The notes: generated by a model not told the origin, from the letters alone. Positions 8,478-16,975 are shown, counted from the first letter of the stretch. The stretch: DNA of 28,276 nt from Bacteroidales bacterium UBA1182 (GCA_002310015.1 DBYQ01000059.1:1-28276), one strand, 5' to 3'. Numbers and translations: made by a program.

Positions 8478-9823
8478 TGTTTCTTTCCAAAATCTGGTTC
8501 ATATTTGATAAGTGCCGATACCACACAGGTAACAGCACAACATGCTATTATCCATATAAAGAATGTACGGTAACCCATAAGCTCCTGAAGCTTGCCCGAT
8601 ATCATACCGGGTAACATCATTCCCAATGCCATTATTCCTGTACTTATGGCATAGTGCGATGTCTGATGTTCGCCGCGTGCAAAATACATCAGGAAGAGGG
8701 TGTAGGCCGTAAAACCGAATCCATACCCCATCTGCTCTATGAATATGCAACTGCTTACCAGTACCATGTTCTGTGTGGGCATCCAGCTCAGATACACATA
8801 TACCAGATCCGGTACGGAGATGGCTGCCACCATATACCATATACATTTCTTAAGTCCGAATCGGGACAATGTCAGTCCACCCAGGATACCTCCAAGCAGG
8901 AGACCTATTACTCCAAGCGTACCTTGTGCCAGGCCTACCTGGCCTGTGGTAAGAGCCAGACCGCCTTCTGCGGCCGAATCAATAAGGAACAAAGGCGATA
9001 TCTTGCCAAGCTGTGCCTCAGGGAAACGGAACAGCAGTATGAACAACAGCGCAGGGATGATATAAGGCTTCTTGAAATAACTTACAAAAGTCATTCCAAA
9101 TTCCTTCAGGATGTTTTTACCTGATACGCCAGTGGCGCAGTCTGCTACCGGATGGGGCAGTATATAGGAGTGGTAAAGCCATAGCAGTATCATCAACCCT
9201 CCTGCTATCAGGAATCCAAAACTCCAGGCGTATGTGATTGCGGTATCCTTGACGGGGCTTGGAATAAATCCCATCCATGCTCCGGTGTGGAATGTGTGGA
9301 AATCAATATGTGCAGTGGCTGAAGAATCAAATAATTTCTTGAGCCAGTCCACCAATATTAGCAGACCGCCTTGGCCGGCAATCATTGCAATACGGTATGC
9401 TGTGTTCCTTATTCCCACAAACATGGATTGCTCACCTTCATCAAGAGCAAGCAGATAGAATCCGTCGATAGAGATGTCATGTGTGGCTGAACTGAATGCC
9501 AGCAGCCACAGAATGGCCAGTGACCAGCGTACAAAATTGGTGGTGTTGAGAGTGAGAGCCACTCCGGCAAGCCCTGCTCCAAGTATGATTTGGGTAAGCA
9601 ACAGCCACCAGCGCTTGGTTTTGACGATATCCACAAACGGACTCCAGAAGGGTTTGATAACCCACGGCAGATAGAGCCAGCTGGTGTAGAGGGCAACTTC
9701 AGTGTTGCTCAACCCCAACTGTTTGAACATGATGGTCGAAACAGTGACCACCAATACATAGGGTAATCCCTCTGCAAAATAGAGAGTGGGAACCCAAGCC
9801 CATGAAGCTCTTTGCTTAGCCAT
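8474..9823 (-). CDS. AmpG-like MFS permease (anhydromuropeptide or amino-sugar importer)
   Basis: This 449-residue integral membrane protein has about 12 hydrophobic segments. Its start (WVPTLYFAEGLPYVLV, then LPWVIKPFWSPFVD) resembles the AmpG branch of the major facilitator superfamily, which imports GlcNAc-anhydroMurNAc peptides released during wall turnover. Placement between a lipid-anchored flavodoxin gene (abutting) and an amino-sugar kinase gene (4-nt overlap) supports uptake of an amino-sugar compound. The loop between the two halves is longer than in minimal MFS carriers. Assignment to AmpG rather than another SLC33-like carrier is by motif resemblance only. Confidence 0.75.
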   Translation of the reverse strand: MAKQRASWAWVPTLYFAEGLPYVLVVTVSTIMFKQLGLSNTEVALYTSWLYLPWVIKPFWSPFVDIVKTKRWWLLLTQIILGAGLAGVALTLNTTNFVRWSLAILWLLAFSSATHDISIDGFYLLALDEGEQSMFVGIRNTAYRIAMIAGQGGLLILVDWLKKLFDSSATAHIDFHTFHTGAWMGFIPSPVKDTAITYAWSFGFLIAGGLMILLWLYHSYILPHPVADCATGVSGKNILKEFGMTFVSYFKKPYIIPALLFILLFRFPEAQLGKISPLFLIDSAAEGGLALTTGQVGLAQGTLGVIGLLLGGILGGLTLSRFGLKKCIWYMVAAISVPDLVYVYLSWMPTQNMVLVSSCIFIEQMGYGFGFTAYTLFLMYFARGEHQTSHYAISTGIMALGMMLPGMISGKLQELMGYRTFFIWIIACCAVTCVVSALIKYEPDFGKKQ

Positions 9824-10378
9824 TTACTTGGTCGGGATGGCCTCTTTCAGCTTATTGATGACGTTCTGGCGGTCCTCAGGAGTGGGATTACGCTTGAGCG
9901 TAGTACCTTCTACCAGATTCAGGTCAGGATACTGTTCCTTGAGCTTGTTGTAGGAATTGGTCAGATTGCTGCTGCCTGATGTTGAGAATATGATTACGGT
10001 CTTTCCCTTGAGGTCATTCTGCTCAATGAATGAGTAGATGATGTTAGGTGCGGCATCGCCCCAGATTGGGAATCCTATGAATACTACGTCATAGTTCTTG
10101 AGTTTCTCAGGTTTTGCCTTTACCTCAGGACGGAAAGACTTGTCAGCCATCTCCTTGAATGCACGTGCCTGACGGTTGCCGAGATTTACGTCCTCAGCGG
10201 TATAGGGCTGTGCACCCTCAATCTCAAACAGGTCAGCACTTGTGGCGGTAGCCAAATCCTGTGCCAATGATTTTGTGGTACCTGATGCTGAGAAATAGGT
10301 AATAAGTACTTTAGGATCTTTAGCTGTGCATGATGCCACAATCAGGGCCATCATTGCCAGAATCAAACTTTTCTTCAT
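9824..10378 (-). CDS. Flavodoxin with a lipoprotein signal peptide
   Basis: The 184-residue product begins MKKSLIL, has a hydrophobic stretch and a lipobox ending at Cys17 (VASC), then a flavodoxin domain: VLITYFSASGTTK (FMN phosphate loop around residues 30-36), FIGFPIWGDAAP (a loop by the flavin) and IIFSTSGSS. Flavodoxins are normally cytoplasmic electron carriers or quinone reductases, but the signal peptide predicts export and lipid anchoring. The mature part starts only about five residues after the Cys, so the domain would lie directly at the membrane. Its stop abuts the permease start, so it probably heads a three-gene operon with the permease and kinase. The redox partner is unknown. 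Confidence 0.8.
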   Translation of the reverse strand: MKKSLILAMMALIVASCTAKDPKVLITYFSASGTTKSLAQDLATATSADLFEIEGAQPYTAEDVNLGNRQARAFKEMADKSFRPEVKAKPEKLKNYDVVFIGFPIWGDAAPNIIYSFIEQNDLKGKTVIIFSTSGSSNLTNSYNKLKEQYPDLNLVEGTTLKRNPTPEDRQNVINKLKEAIPTK

Positions 10379-10407
10379 ATTTTGTCTGTTTATGTTATTC
10401 TAAACTG

Positions 10408-10438
10408 CGAATATACACAAACCAATGATTATTTCAGT
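10408..10438 (-). promoter_or_regulatory. Candidate promoter for the flavodoxin-permease-kinase operon
   Basis: On the minus strand the -7 region reads TATATTCG (10415-10408), one mismatch from TAnnTTTG, with ACTG 19 bp upstream at the -33 position. The leader would be about 25 nt. It is a moderate match only. Confidence 0.4.
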
Positions 10439-10456
10439 TTGATTCAGCATCTTTTT

Positions 10457-10536
10457 TGACACAGTAGGGTCGTTTCCCTGTGTCATCGTTATCCTGCTTA
10501 ATTGGAATGACACAGGGAAACGACCCTACTGTGTCA
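10457..10536. repeat. REP-like pair: perfect 30-bp inverted repeat with 20-nt loop
   Basis: Positions 10457-10486 and 10507-10536 are perfect reverse complements, 30 bp each, around a 20-nt spacer. Each arm is itself a partial palindrome (ACACAG ... CTGTGT with AGGGTCGTTTCCC inside). This nested design, head-to-head, is typical of REP/BIME elements spread by RAYT-type Y1 transposases; similar GACACAGG-type palindromes are known in other phyla. No transposase gene is present here. The right arm overlaps the last three bases (stop codon) of the neighbouring lipoprotein gene. Neither side has the T-tract of a classical intrinsic terminator. Confidence 0.85.
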
Positions 10537-11022
10537 TCGGCGACCGATGAATGAGGTGGGGTAATCGCCGAACTTGAGCGCGAAGGTCATTACGCTGTCG
10601 TTGATTTCACCGTTGAAACCGGTAACGATATAGCGCGGATAGGGGTTGCCTCCCATTGCCTGCGGAATGATGCTGTCACCTGTGAGCGTTGTCTTGCTGT
10701 CAGTTTTGTTTACTGTTACGCCGGGGATGGTGATGTCAATTGTTACAGGCATCTGCGGTACAAAACGTATCTTGTAAATGGTGATTGACGCGGAATCCCC
10801 CTGTTCATTGGGTGTGTAGCTGACTTTGATGCTGTCATTGTCATTGTCCTGTCCCTGGTAAAGCACGGTAACGGTTCCAATGTAGTCAGACGCACCGTTC
10901 TGGGCCGATGCCCCTGCGTTTTCAGGCTGCATAATGTCATCGGACTCATTCTTTTCACAACTCATTAGGAGTGCTACAATGGCAGCAAGCATGAACACTG
11001 TTTTTTTCATAATGTATGTCAT
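10534..11022 (-). CDS. Small lipoprotein of unknown function, last gene of TonB receptor unit
   Basis: The product is 162 residues from the ATG at 11022, or 158 from the ATG at 11010 (MKKTVFM). The first overlaps the receptor stop as ATGA and favours coupled translation. A lipoprotein signal ends LLMSC (Cys22 of the longer form), followed by an acidic, Ser/Asn-rich linker and a beta-rich domain of about 110 residues with IGTVTVLYQGQ and VTIDITIPGVTV. I do not recognise the family; it may be a small calycin-like or ligand-binding fold. It is probably a surface or periplasmic partner of the TonB receptor. Its TGA stop is formed by the first bases of the adjoining palindromic repeat, so the C-terminus may have been altered by that insertion. 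Confidence 0.75.
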   Translation of the reverse strand: MTYIMKKTVFMLAAIVALLMSCEKNESDDIMQPENAGASAQNGASDYIGTVTVLYQGQDNDNDSIKVSYTPNEQGDSASITIYKIRFVPQMPVTIDITIPGVTVNKTDSKTTLTGDSIIPQAMGGNPYPRYIVTGFNGEINDSVMTFALKFGDYPTSFIGRR

Positions 11023-13214
11023 TTTAGTTTTATTGATATTCCTGTCATTATCAGGCGCGGTTTTGTGGAGGCGAAGAACTCATTGCCAACTGATTTGAAA
11101 TAGAAACTGCGGCCGGGTTCATTTGTGAGATTTTCTGCCCGGAGATATATCTCCCAATTATCGGATACAAGTGCAATCCTGGCATTGGCCTTGAGATGGA
11201 ATGGTTCCTGCCGCGTTCCGGCTTCGTTCCAAAAGATGGGTCCTTCACCGTGCAGTGAGGCATCGGTCTCAAGAGTATGACTGCCCAACTTGAAACTGTA
11301 ACCCAGGTTGAAGTAAAGGGTATGCTCAGGTACGTATGGCAGACGGTTGCCGGAGTAGTCATTGTTGCCGTCATTGTAACTGACAAATCGGGCATCGGTC
11401 CATGACCAAGAGAGATGTGTGCGGAATGCTCCCGGATTCCAGGCAAGCTCAGTCTCAACTCCCATGCTGCGGCTGTGTCCGGCATTGGTCATCATGCGTC
11501 CTGTTGACATGCCCGGCGGGAATACCGTAAGCTGCTGGTTACGTACATCCATATAATAGGCCGATGCCTCCACGCGGAATGACTCGTAGTACAGCCTTGT
11601 GCCAAGCTCCATGTTCCAGGCGGTCTCAGGGGCATATTCTGTATTCTCGGCATTGACTGATACGAACGGCCTGTCCAGATAGACACCCAGGTCATTCATA
11701 GTGGCGTTCATGGTCAGGTTCTGCAATATGTCAGAGAATATCTGGGTATTGAATCCGCCGGCACGGTAGCCTTTTGATACGGTGGTGTAGAGGGCTATCA
11801 TATCAGATGCCTTAAACAGCGCTGAGAGTTTGGGCAGCACTTCAAAATGATTGTGAGTGAGAGTTCCGTTGTATGGGACGGGTAGTTCACGGTCTTTACT
11901 CATGGCCGGTGCAAAACGGTAGTGCAGTGTGGTGTTGCAGTCATAATCCATTCTGCCCCCTTCATAGTCCAACCTGATTCCTGCGGTTAAGGTCCATCTG
12001 TCCAGATTAAGTACCGATTCATGGAACAGCGCCGCATTCCAGGTGTCAATCATAAAATCGGAATAGACTGGCATCTCCGTATCAGAGATGGTCAGATAAC
12101 CTATTTCGGCCGGGATATGACTGTTGGCATTGTCCAGTATCAGACTCTCTATTCCGCCACGCTTGAATGTGACCGGAGCGGAGAGACTGTTGCGGCGGTA
12201 GAATGTGAACAGACCGCTCTGGGGTTGCCAACGCGCATCGGCGTTGGCACTGCGTAAGGTGAGTTCCATTGTGCCCGCACCGCTCAACTCTTTCTGCTGC
12301 AGTGTAAAGATTGAATTTGCAGTGTAATCCTGATCCATCCGCATATCATCGGCAAGCAGCTGGAGAGAACAGTTCGCATCGGTTATCAGGGCATCACCGT
12401 AGTGATGAAACTTGAATCCTTCTATGACTGATAACCGGCGGTAGCTGCCTTCATCATTGTATGATACGTTGTGGAGTGTGTCATCCTTGAACAGACCGTA
12501 TGCAAACCCTCCCTCCTCTGAAATGTTGGCTGATAGAATGTTGCTCAGGGTAATACGATCACGGGCGTGGCTCTCCCATTTCCAGCGTAAGGCCAGACCG
12601 TAAAACGGGTCGCATGGCTTGTTCTTGTATGCGTTGTTGAAGTATCCGTCAGTATGCCGGAATGTGGCAGAGAATGCATTCCTGCCTGTTATGAATGAGG
12701 CTCCTATCCGCATTGTGTTGTAGCCGCCGTATTCCAAGTGAATGGCGGGGCGTGAATCATCCGTGGGAGATAAAGTGCTCAGCGATAGCACGCCGCTCAT
12801 GGCATTGCGCCCGTAGAGGGTTCCCTGTGGGCCGCGTAACATCGTGGCACTTGACAGCCCCTCCCAGTCAAAGTCATATGCATTCTTGTCAATGACAGGT
12901 ATGCCGTCAATATACAGGCCCATTACGGGATTCTCCATTCTGGAGCCCAGGCCGCGCAGATATATGGTTGATGTAAGTGATGCCCCGTATTCAGGAATAT
13001 GCAGTCCCGGTACTGCCGATGAGAGCGCATTAGGACGATATATACCATCTTTCTGCATAGACTCGGCCGATATTACGGATACGGCCGATGCAACCTTCCC
13101 TACAGGAACCTGCTCTTTCAGCGCAGATATGGTGACAGCAGGGAGTTGCTGCTCCATGGCATTGTCTGCCGATGTAATGGTAGTGATCAGTGATATGAGA
13201 AACAGTGCTTTCAT
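11019..13214 (-). CDS. TonB-dependent outer-membrane receptor
   Basis: The start is the ATG at 13214 (MKALFLIS), giving 731 residues; the upstream in-frame TTG at 13235 would put seven extra residues before the signal peptide. After the signal peptide comes a plug domain (SAVSVISAESMQKDG, STIYLRGLGSR, GLYIDGIPV, MLRGPQGTLYGRNAMSG), then a long 22-strand-type beta-barrel with SKGYRAGGFNTQ and an aromatic-rich C-terminus (PRLIMTGISIKLK). It lacks the N-terminal carboxypeptidase-like extension of SusC proteins and has no SusD partner, so it is more like siderophore, heme or cobalamin receptors; the substrate is unknown. An AraC-type regulator gene lies just upstream and a small lipoprotein overlaps downstream. 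Confidence 0.9.
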   Translation of the reverse strand: MKALFLISLITTITSADNAMEQQLPAVTISALKEQVPVGKVASAVSVISAESMQKDGIYRPNALSSAVPGLHIPEYGASLTSTIYLRGLGSRMENPVMGLYIDGIPVIDKNAYDFDWEGLSSATMLRGPQGTLYGRNAMSGVLSLSTLSPTDDSRPAIHLEYGGYNTMRIGASFITGRNAFSATFRHTDGYFNNAYKNKPCDPFYGLALRWKWESHARDRITLSNILSANISEEGGFAYGLFKDDTLHNVSYNDEGSYRRLSVIEGFKFHHYGDALITDANCSLQLLADDMRMDQDYTANSIFTLQQKELSGAGTMELTLRSANADARWQPQSGLFTFYRRNSLSAPVTFKRGGIESLILDNANSHIPAEIGYLTISDTEMPVYSDFMIDTWNAALFHESVLNLDRWTLTAGIRLDYEGGRMDYDCNTTLHYRFAPAMSKDRELPVPYNGTLTHNHFEVLPKLSALFKASDMIALYTTVSKGYRAGGFNTQIFSDILQNLTMNATMNDLGVYLDRPFVSVNAENTEYAPETAWNMELGTRLYYESFRVEASAYYMDVRNQQLTVFPPGMSTGRMMTNAGHSRSMGVETELAWNPGAFRTHLSWSWTDARFVSYNDGNNDYSGNRLPYVPEHTLYFNLGYSFKLGSHTLETDASLHGEGPIFWNEAGTRQEPFHLKANARIALVSDNWEIYLRAENLTNEPGRSFYFKSVGNEFFASTKPRLIMTGISIKLK

Positions 13215-13222
13215 TGCGGCTG

Positions 13223-13230
13223 CAAAGGTC
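13223..13230 (-). promoter_or_regulatory. Weak candidate -7 box for the TonB receptor gene
   Basis: The minus strand reads GACCTTTG, one mismatch from TAnnTTTG, eight bases before the receptor ATG. It lies in the 63-nt gap after the AraC-type gene. No TTTG -33 box is seen, so an activator would be needed if it is real. Confidence 0.25.
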
Positions 13231-13277
13231 TGCAAAAAAGGCTGTTCCCTTTAGAACTGTATGGGCTGAAATTAGGA

Positions 13278-14078
13278 TTATCCTTGCATGACTTTGCGGA
13301 ACTCGCTTGGCGTCATTCCCGTCTGCCGCTTGAAGAAACGTGCAAAATAGGACTGGTCATCCAATCCTACAGCAGCAGCCACATCAATGATGGACACAGA
13401 GCTGTCTGCCAGTAGCTTCTTGGCTCTGATGGTGCGCACAATATCTATCCATGCGCCAACGCTGCGACCTGTGTGCTGCTTGATCTGCCGGCTCAGGTAA
13501 TTCTCACTTATGCCGGCCTGAACAGCGTATGAAGACAGTGTCTTGATATCGTTATCAGGGTTGAAAACAGATTCCAGAAATCTGTTGACTGTATCAGGTA
13601 TTACAGGCGATTGCCCTGATTTGATTCGTGACAGGAAAAGGTCAAGGCCTTTCTCAATAAAAACCAGGTCTTTCTTTTCAAAAGATATAAGGAGCATATT
13701 GAACAGCTCACTCATAAAGACGCCCTCATCAAACCAGAATGCCTGATGCAAGGGTGCGGTTATATATCGCAGCGCTCTTGCATCGGTAAGTGCCGATGCG
13801 TTGAATCCTCCGGTATAGCCGGTAGTATCATGATAATAACAGATAGAGAAGGGGCACTGTGCCGGGATTATGAGAACATGACCTGGCTGGCACAGATAGG
13901 GATTTCCGTCGGCCTCAACCAATACCTCACCGGATGTTACATATATGAATCCTATCATCGGTAGTCTGGCAACCGGGATCTCTGCCGTTTTTACCTGATT
14001 AGATGCATCCAGCCTGCGGATAATGAACCTGCAGGATGAATAATCAATATCGGGTTTCCAGTGAGGCTTGGTCTGCAT
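13278..14078 (-). CDS. AraC-family transcriptional regulator
   Basis: I start at the ATG at 14078 (MQTKPHWKPD), 266 residues; a TTG two codons upstream is less likely. The N-terminal half is cupin-like (SGEVLVEADGNPYLCQPGHVLIIPAQCPFSI), a probable ligand or dimerisation module. The C-terminal 100 residues hold two helix-turn-helix motifs of the AraC/XylS type (ISENYLSRQIKQHTG; IIDVAAAVGLDDQSYFARFFKRQTGMTPSEFR). It probably regulates the TonB receptor gene, 63 nt downstream in the same direction. It follows the AlkD-like gene by 18 nt from the chosen ATG, so it may be read from the operon upstream. Confidence 0.88.
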   Translation of the reverse strand: MQTKPHWKPDIDYSSCRFIIRRLDASNQVKTAEIPVARLPMIGFIYVTSGEVLVEADGNPYLCQPGHVLIIPAQCPFSICYYHDTTGYTGGFNASALTDARALRYITAPLHQAFWFDEGVFMSELFNMLLISFEKKDLVFIEKGLDLFLSRIKSGQSPVIPDTVNRFLESVFNPDNDIKTLSSYAVQAGISENYLSRQIKQHTGRSVGAWIDIVRTIRAKKLLADSSVSIIDVAAAVGLDDQSYFARFFKRQTGMTPSEFRKVMQG

Positions 14079-14096
14079 AGGCAATGTTAAAATCGT

Positions 14097-14801
14097 TTAC
14101 AGTGACAGGAAATGTTTGCGGTCAGTCTGGGGCAGTTTCTCTATGGCGTATCGCAGCATGGTGCGCGGCATGTCATGGCTGCGGGGTTCCAGCCAGGCTT
14201 TAAGTTGGGCGGTGTCACGCTTGCCTGCCTCACGCAGCAGCCAGCCCACTGCCTTATGGATAAGGTCATGCTTATGGCCGATGAGTATATCGGCAATGGC
14301 GTATGTATCGGCAGTCTGGCCGTGGCGTATGAACTGCATGGTACTTACCATTCCGATGCGCTGTTCCCAAATAGTCTTGCCGTTTCGGGCCAGGTCATAG
14401 AGCAGGGTGCGCTCCTTGTCAAGCAACCATGTGCCCAGGAGCGGATAGCATGACAGGTCAACAAGATCCCAGTTGTTTATGCGGTCCGTATGTGACAGGT
14501 AGAAATCAACGCACTGTTTCTGCAGCCCGGGATTCTTTTTGGCGTGGCTGAATATCTCTATCAGTGTCAACAGGGCGGCCAGACGTACCTCATGGTACTC
14601 ATTTGTAACGCACTCCTCAAGATTGTCAAAACTGACCTTTGGCCAGCACTCCTTTACTACTCCGCGTGTTACGGGTACTTTTATGCCTAAGAACTTGTCT
14701 CCGTAGCCGTATTGGCCCGGGGCGGTCTTGAAAAAGCGCATCAGTCCCTCTACCTGAGTGGAATCTGCATGCTCCAGTATCTTGTCAAACAGTATGTTCA
14801 T
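14097..14801 (-). CDS. DNA alkylation repair protein, AlkD-like HEAT repeats
   Basis: This 234-residue, helix-rich protein resembles the AlkD/AlkC-like HEAT-repeat glycosylases, which remove N3- and N7-alkylated purines without base flipping. Visible signs are GYGDKFLGIKVPVTR near residues 31-45, EYHEVRLAALLTLIE, the NNWDLVDLSC segment near 109-118 (carrying the Asp and Trp typical of AlkD) and GWLLREAGKRD. The length suits the family. The gene overlaps the end of the MurU-like gene by 17 nt, so it belongs to that operon by position, although no functional link is obvious. Confidence 0.85.
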   Translation of the reverse strand: MNILFDKILEHADSTQVEGLMRFFKTAPGQYGYGDKFLGIKVPVTRGVVKECWPKVSFDNLEECVTNEYHEVRLAALLTLIEIFSHAKKNPGLQKQCVDFYLSHTDRINNWDLVDLSCYPLLGTWLLDKERTLLYDLARNGKTIWEQRIGMVSTMQFIRHGQTADTYAIADILIGHKHDLIHKAVGWLLREAGKRDTAQLKAWLEPRSHDMPRTMLRYAIEKLPQTDRKHFLSL

Positions 14802-15537
14802 AGTGTTCTTTTATAATGCGTGCGGCCACTTGGAGCGTTTCAGGCTTGCCGGCATCGACCCATTGTGTGGGGTCGCTCTCAACCATCTGCAGATTGAGCC
14901 TGCCGGCATTGTTTACGTAAAAATCTGTAATGCCGAACTTGGGTTCCGGTATGGCGTCAAGCAGCGGCAACACCTTTTGTGATATTACGTGTATGCCCTG
15001 GAATGCGTAGGGTGTGAATTGCTTCTTGTCAAAACCGGGCAGCGGTGAACGTACCTCACCGGTCTTTTCATTGCTCCATCCGCACAGCGCACCTTGCGGG
15101 TTGAAATAGAGGTAGCGTGATGTGGTGCGGCGGGCTGTCAGCAGCGTGGCATCGGCTCCGCTCTCCAGGTTTGTCTTATACAACCGGCTCAAGTCAGTGC
15201 TTGAGAATATGTCAACATTATGGACCAGCACCGGAGCGTCATTGCCAAACAGATGCATGGCCTGGCGTATTCCTCCGCCGGTGTCAAGCAAAAGAACGCT
15301 TTCATCAGACAGGGTTATGTCAAGACCAAAATTGCTGTTCTCCGCAAGGTATTCCCGTACCTTGCCGGCAAAATGGTGCACGTTTATTACAAAGCGGTCA
15401 AAACCGGCAGCGGAAAGATGGTGCAACTGATGCTCCAGCATGGTATGGCCGTTGACCTCAACCAATGCTTTTGGGCGGTCAGCAGTGAACTGGCCAAGGC
15501 GTGTGCCTAATCCGGCGGCAAGAATCAGTGCGTTCAT
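14785..15537 (-). CDS. MurU-like sugar-1-phosphate nucleotidyltransferase
   Basis: This 250-residue protein is a nucleotidyltransferase of the NTP_transferase family. The N-terminal LAAGLGTRLGQFTADRPKAL carries the GxGxR loop and the catalytic Lys of the RPKAL motif; VHNVDIF near 105-111 holds the metal-binding Asp; WVDAGKPETL is near the end. The whole fits MurU, which joins MurNAc-1-phosphate and UTP to UDP-MurNAc in the peptidoglycan-recycling bypass described in Pseudomonas. Its start overlaps by 4 nt the end of an AmgK-like kinase gene, the expected partner enzyme, which strengthens the call. A related hexose-1-phosphate substrate remains possible. Confidence 0.78.
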   Translation of the reverse strand: MNALILAAGLGTRLGQFTADRPKALVEVNGHTMLEHQLHHLSAAGFDRFVINVHHFAGKVREYLAENSNFGLDITLSDESVLLLDTGGGIRQAMHLFGNDAPVLVHNVDIFSSTDLSRLYKTNLESGADATLLTARRTTSRYLYFNPQGALCGWSNEKTGEVRSPLPGFDKKQFTPYAFQGIHVISQKVLPLLDAIPEPKFGITDFYVNNAGRLNLQMVESDPTQWVDAGKPETLQVAARIIKEHYEHTV

Positions 15538-16967
15538 AATTCTTTCTTTACACCTTGTTCGCGGTGTTCAAGTTGTATGATAATGCTATCTCCGTATTTC
15601 TCCTTGAGATGCTCCGCCATGTGGTTGGCGCAGTAGAGTGAACGGTGCTGTCCACCGGTGCAACCGAATGCTACCATCAGGTTGGCAAATCCGCGTTCTA
15701 TGTATTTGTCTACGGTGGGGTCAACCAGTCCGTATGCGTGTTCAAGATAACGCTGCACTTCACCCTGACTTTCAAGGAACTCAATCACGGGGGCATCGGC
15801 CCCGGTTATCTTCTTGTAACAGTCATACTTACCGGGATTGTGCATGCCTCGGCAGTCAAAAATGAATCCGCCGCCGTTGCCGCTGTCATCATGAGGCAGG
15901 CCCTTGCGGTAAGAGAAACTCATTACGCGAACGATGAGTTTGACATTCTCCGGCGTGGGCTGGGGATTGAACTGCGGGAGTTCGGTTACATTGCGTAACA
16001 GCGTTGTAAGATAGGGGCATCCCTGAATCTCCTGTCTGAGCAACTCTCTAAGGTTGTCAATTGCAGCCGGTATGCTCTGCAGGAAATGGGGCTTGCGCTC
16101 AAAGTATCCGCGGAATCCGTATGCACCCAGCACCTGGAGCGTGCGGAACAGCACAAAATTGTGCAGGCTTGAACGGAACTCCTGTGCGCTTGCCTTGCGG
16201 TATGGAGCCAGAGCCTCAATATATACATCTATAAGGTGTTGCTTGAGTGACTCCGGATATGCGGCGCGTGCCTGCCACAGGAATGATGCCAGATCATATT
16301 CAATTGGGCCGCGGCGGCCACCCTGAAAGTCAATGAACCAGGGCTCACCGTCCTTTACCATTACGTTGCGTGCCTGGAAGTCGCGGTGCATGAATGTATC
16401 ATAAGGCGCATCATTAAGCAGCAGCGTGGCAAACCTCTCAAAGTCATCCTCCAATCTGGCCTCATGGAATTCTAAACCTACAGCCTTTAGAAAGTTGTAT
16501 TTGAAATAGTTCAGGTCCCAGAATATGCTGCGGCGGTCAAAAGACTCACAGGGAAAACATACCCTGAAATCCATACCCTGACCGCCCTTGAACTGCAAGG
16601 CCGGCAGCCATTTGATAACTTTTTCCAAGAGCGCAGTTTGCTCAGTGCTGTAATCACCCGTCTCACGTGCGCTTTTGAGTACATCAAACAGAGAAACATC
16701 GCCCAGGTCCTGCAGCAGATAGAACATACCATCATCTGACACTGCAAGTATCTCCGGCACCGGCAGACCCTTGCTGCGCAGATGCCGCCCGATGCTAAGG
16801 AACGCCGCGTTCTCATCGGCATTGGTCCCCTCAACACCAACCACAGTGCCACCCTTATATGTAAAACGGTAGTAAACACGGTTGGAACCCGCCGCAGTGA
16901 GTCTGGTAATACTCTCAGCCTCACATCCGGTATATTGTCTGAACAGATGTTCTATTTTTTCATTCAT
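15534..16967 (-). CDS. AmgK-like amino-sugar kinase fused to RapZ C-terminal domain
   Basis: This 477-residue protein has two clear parts. Residues 1 to about 325 are an aminoglycoside-phosphotransferase-type kinase closest to AmgK (anomeric MurNAc/GlcNAc 1-kinase): HRDFQARN at 194-201 is the catalytic loop and IDFQGG at 212-217 the metal-binding motif, followed by GPIEYDLASFLW. Residues about 345-477 match the C-terminal domain of RapZ (YvcJ family), with FDCRGMHNPG and AFGCTGGQHRS around 433-443. In E. coli that domain binds glucosamine-6-phosphate and the RNA GlmZ. The N-terminal P-loop NTPase of RapZ is missing, replaced by the kinase. It is followed by the MurU-like gene with 4-nt overlap. 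A candidate promoter lies just upstream. Confidence 0.85.
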   Translation of the reverse strand: MNEKIEHLFRQYTGCEAESITRLTAAGSNRVYYRFTYKGGTVVGVEGTNADENAAFLSIGRHLRSKGLPVPEILAVSDDGMFYLLQDLGDVSLFDVLKSARETGDYSTEQTALLEKVIKWLPALQFKGGQGMDFRVCFPCESFDRRSIFWDLNYFKYNFLKAVGLEFHEARLEDDFERFATLLLNDAPYDTFMHRDFQARNVMVKDGEPWFIDFQGGRRGPIEYDLASFLWQARAAYPESLKQHLIDVYIEALAPYRKASAQEFRSSLHNFVLFRTLQVLGAYGFRGYFERKPHFLQSIPAAIDNLRELLRQEIQGCPYLTTLLRNVTELPQFNPQPTPENVKLIVRVMSFSYRKGLPHDDSGNGGGFIFDCRGMHNPGKYDCYKKITGADAPVIEFLESQGEVQRYLEHAYGLVDPTVDKYIERGFANLMVAFGCTGGQHRSLYCANHMAEHLKEKYGDSIIIQLEHREQGVKKEL

Positions 16968-16975
16968 ATTGACCT

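Noticed and set aside
8654..9124. A 156-codon plus-strand frame inside the permease gene
   Set aside because: Antisense shadow of a membrane protein gene; composition is unlike a real protein and no promoter or context supports it.
10457..10536. The long inverted repeat as an intrinsic terminator
   Set aside because: No T-tract follows the stem on the minus strand (an A-run follows) or on the plus strand, and the nested symmetry fits a REP-like element better. It might still stop transcription.
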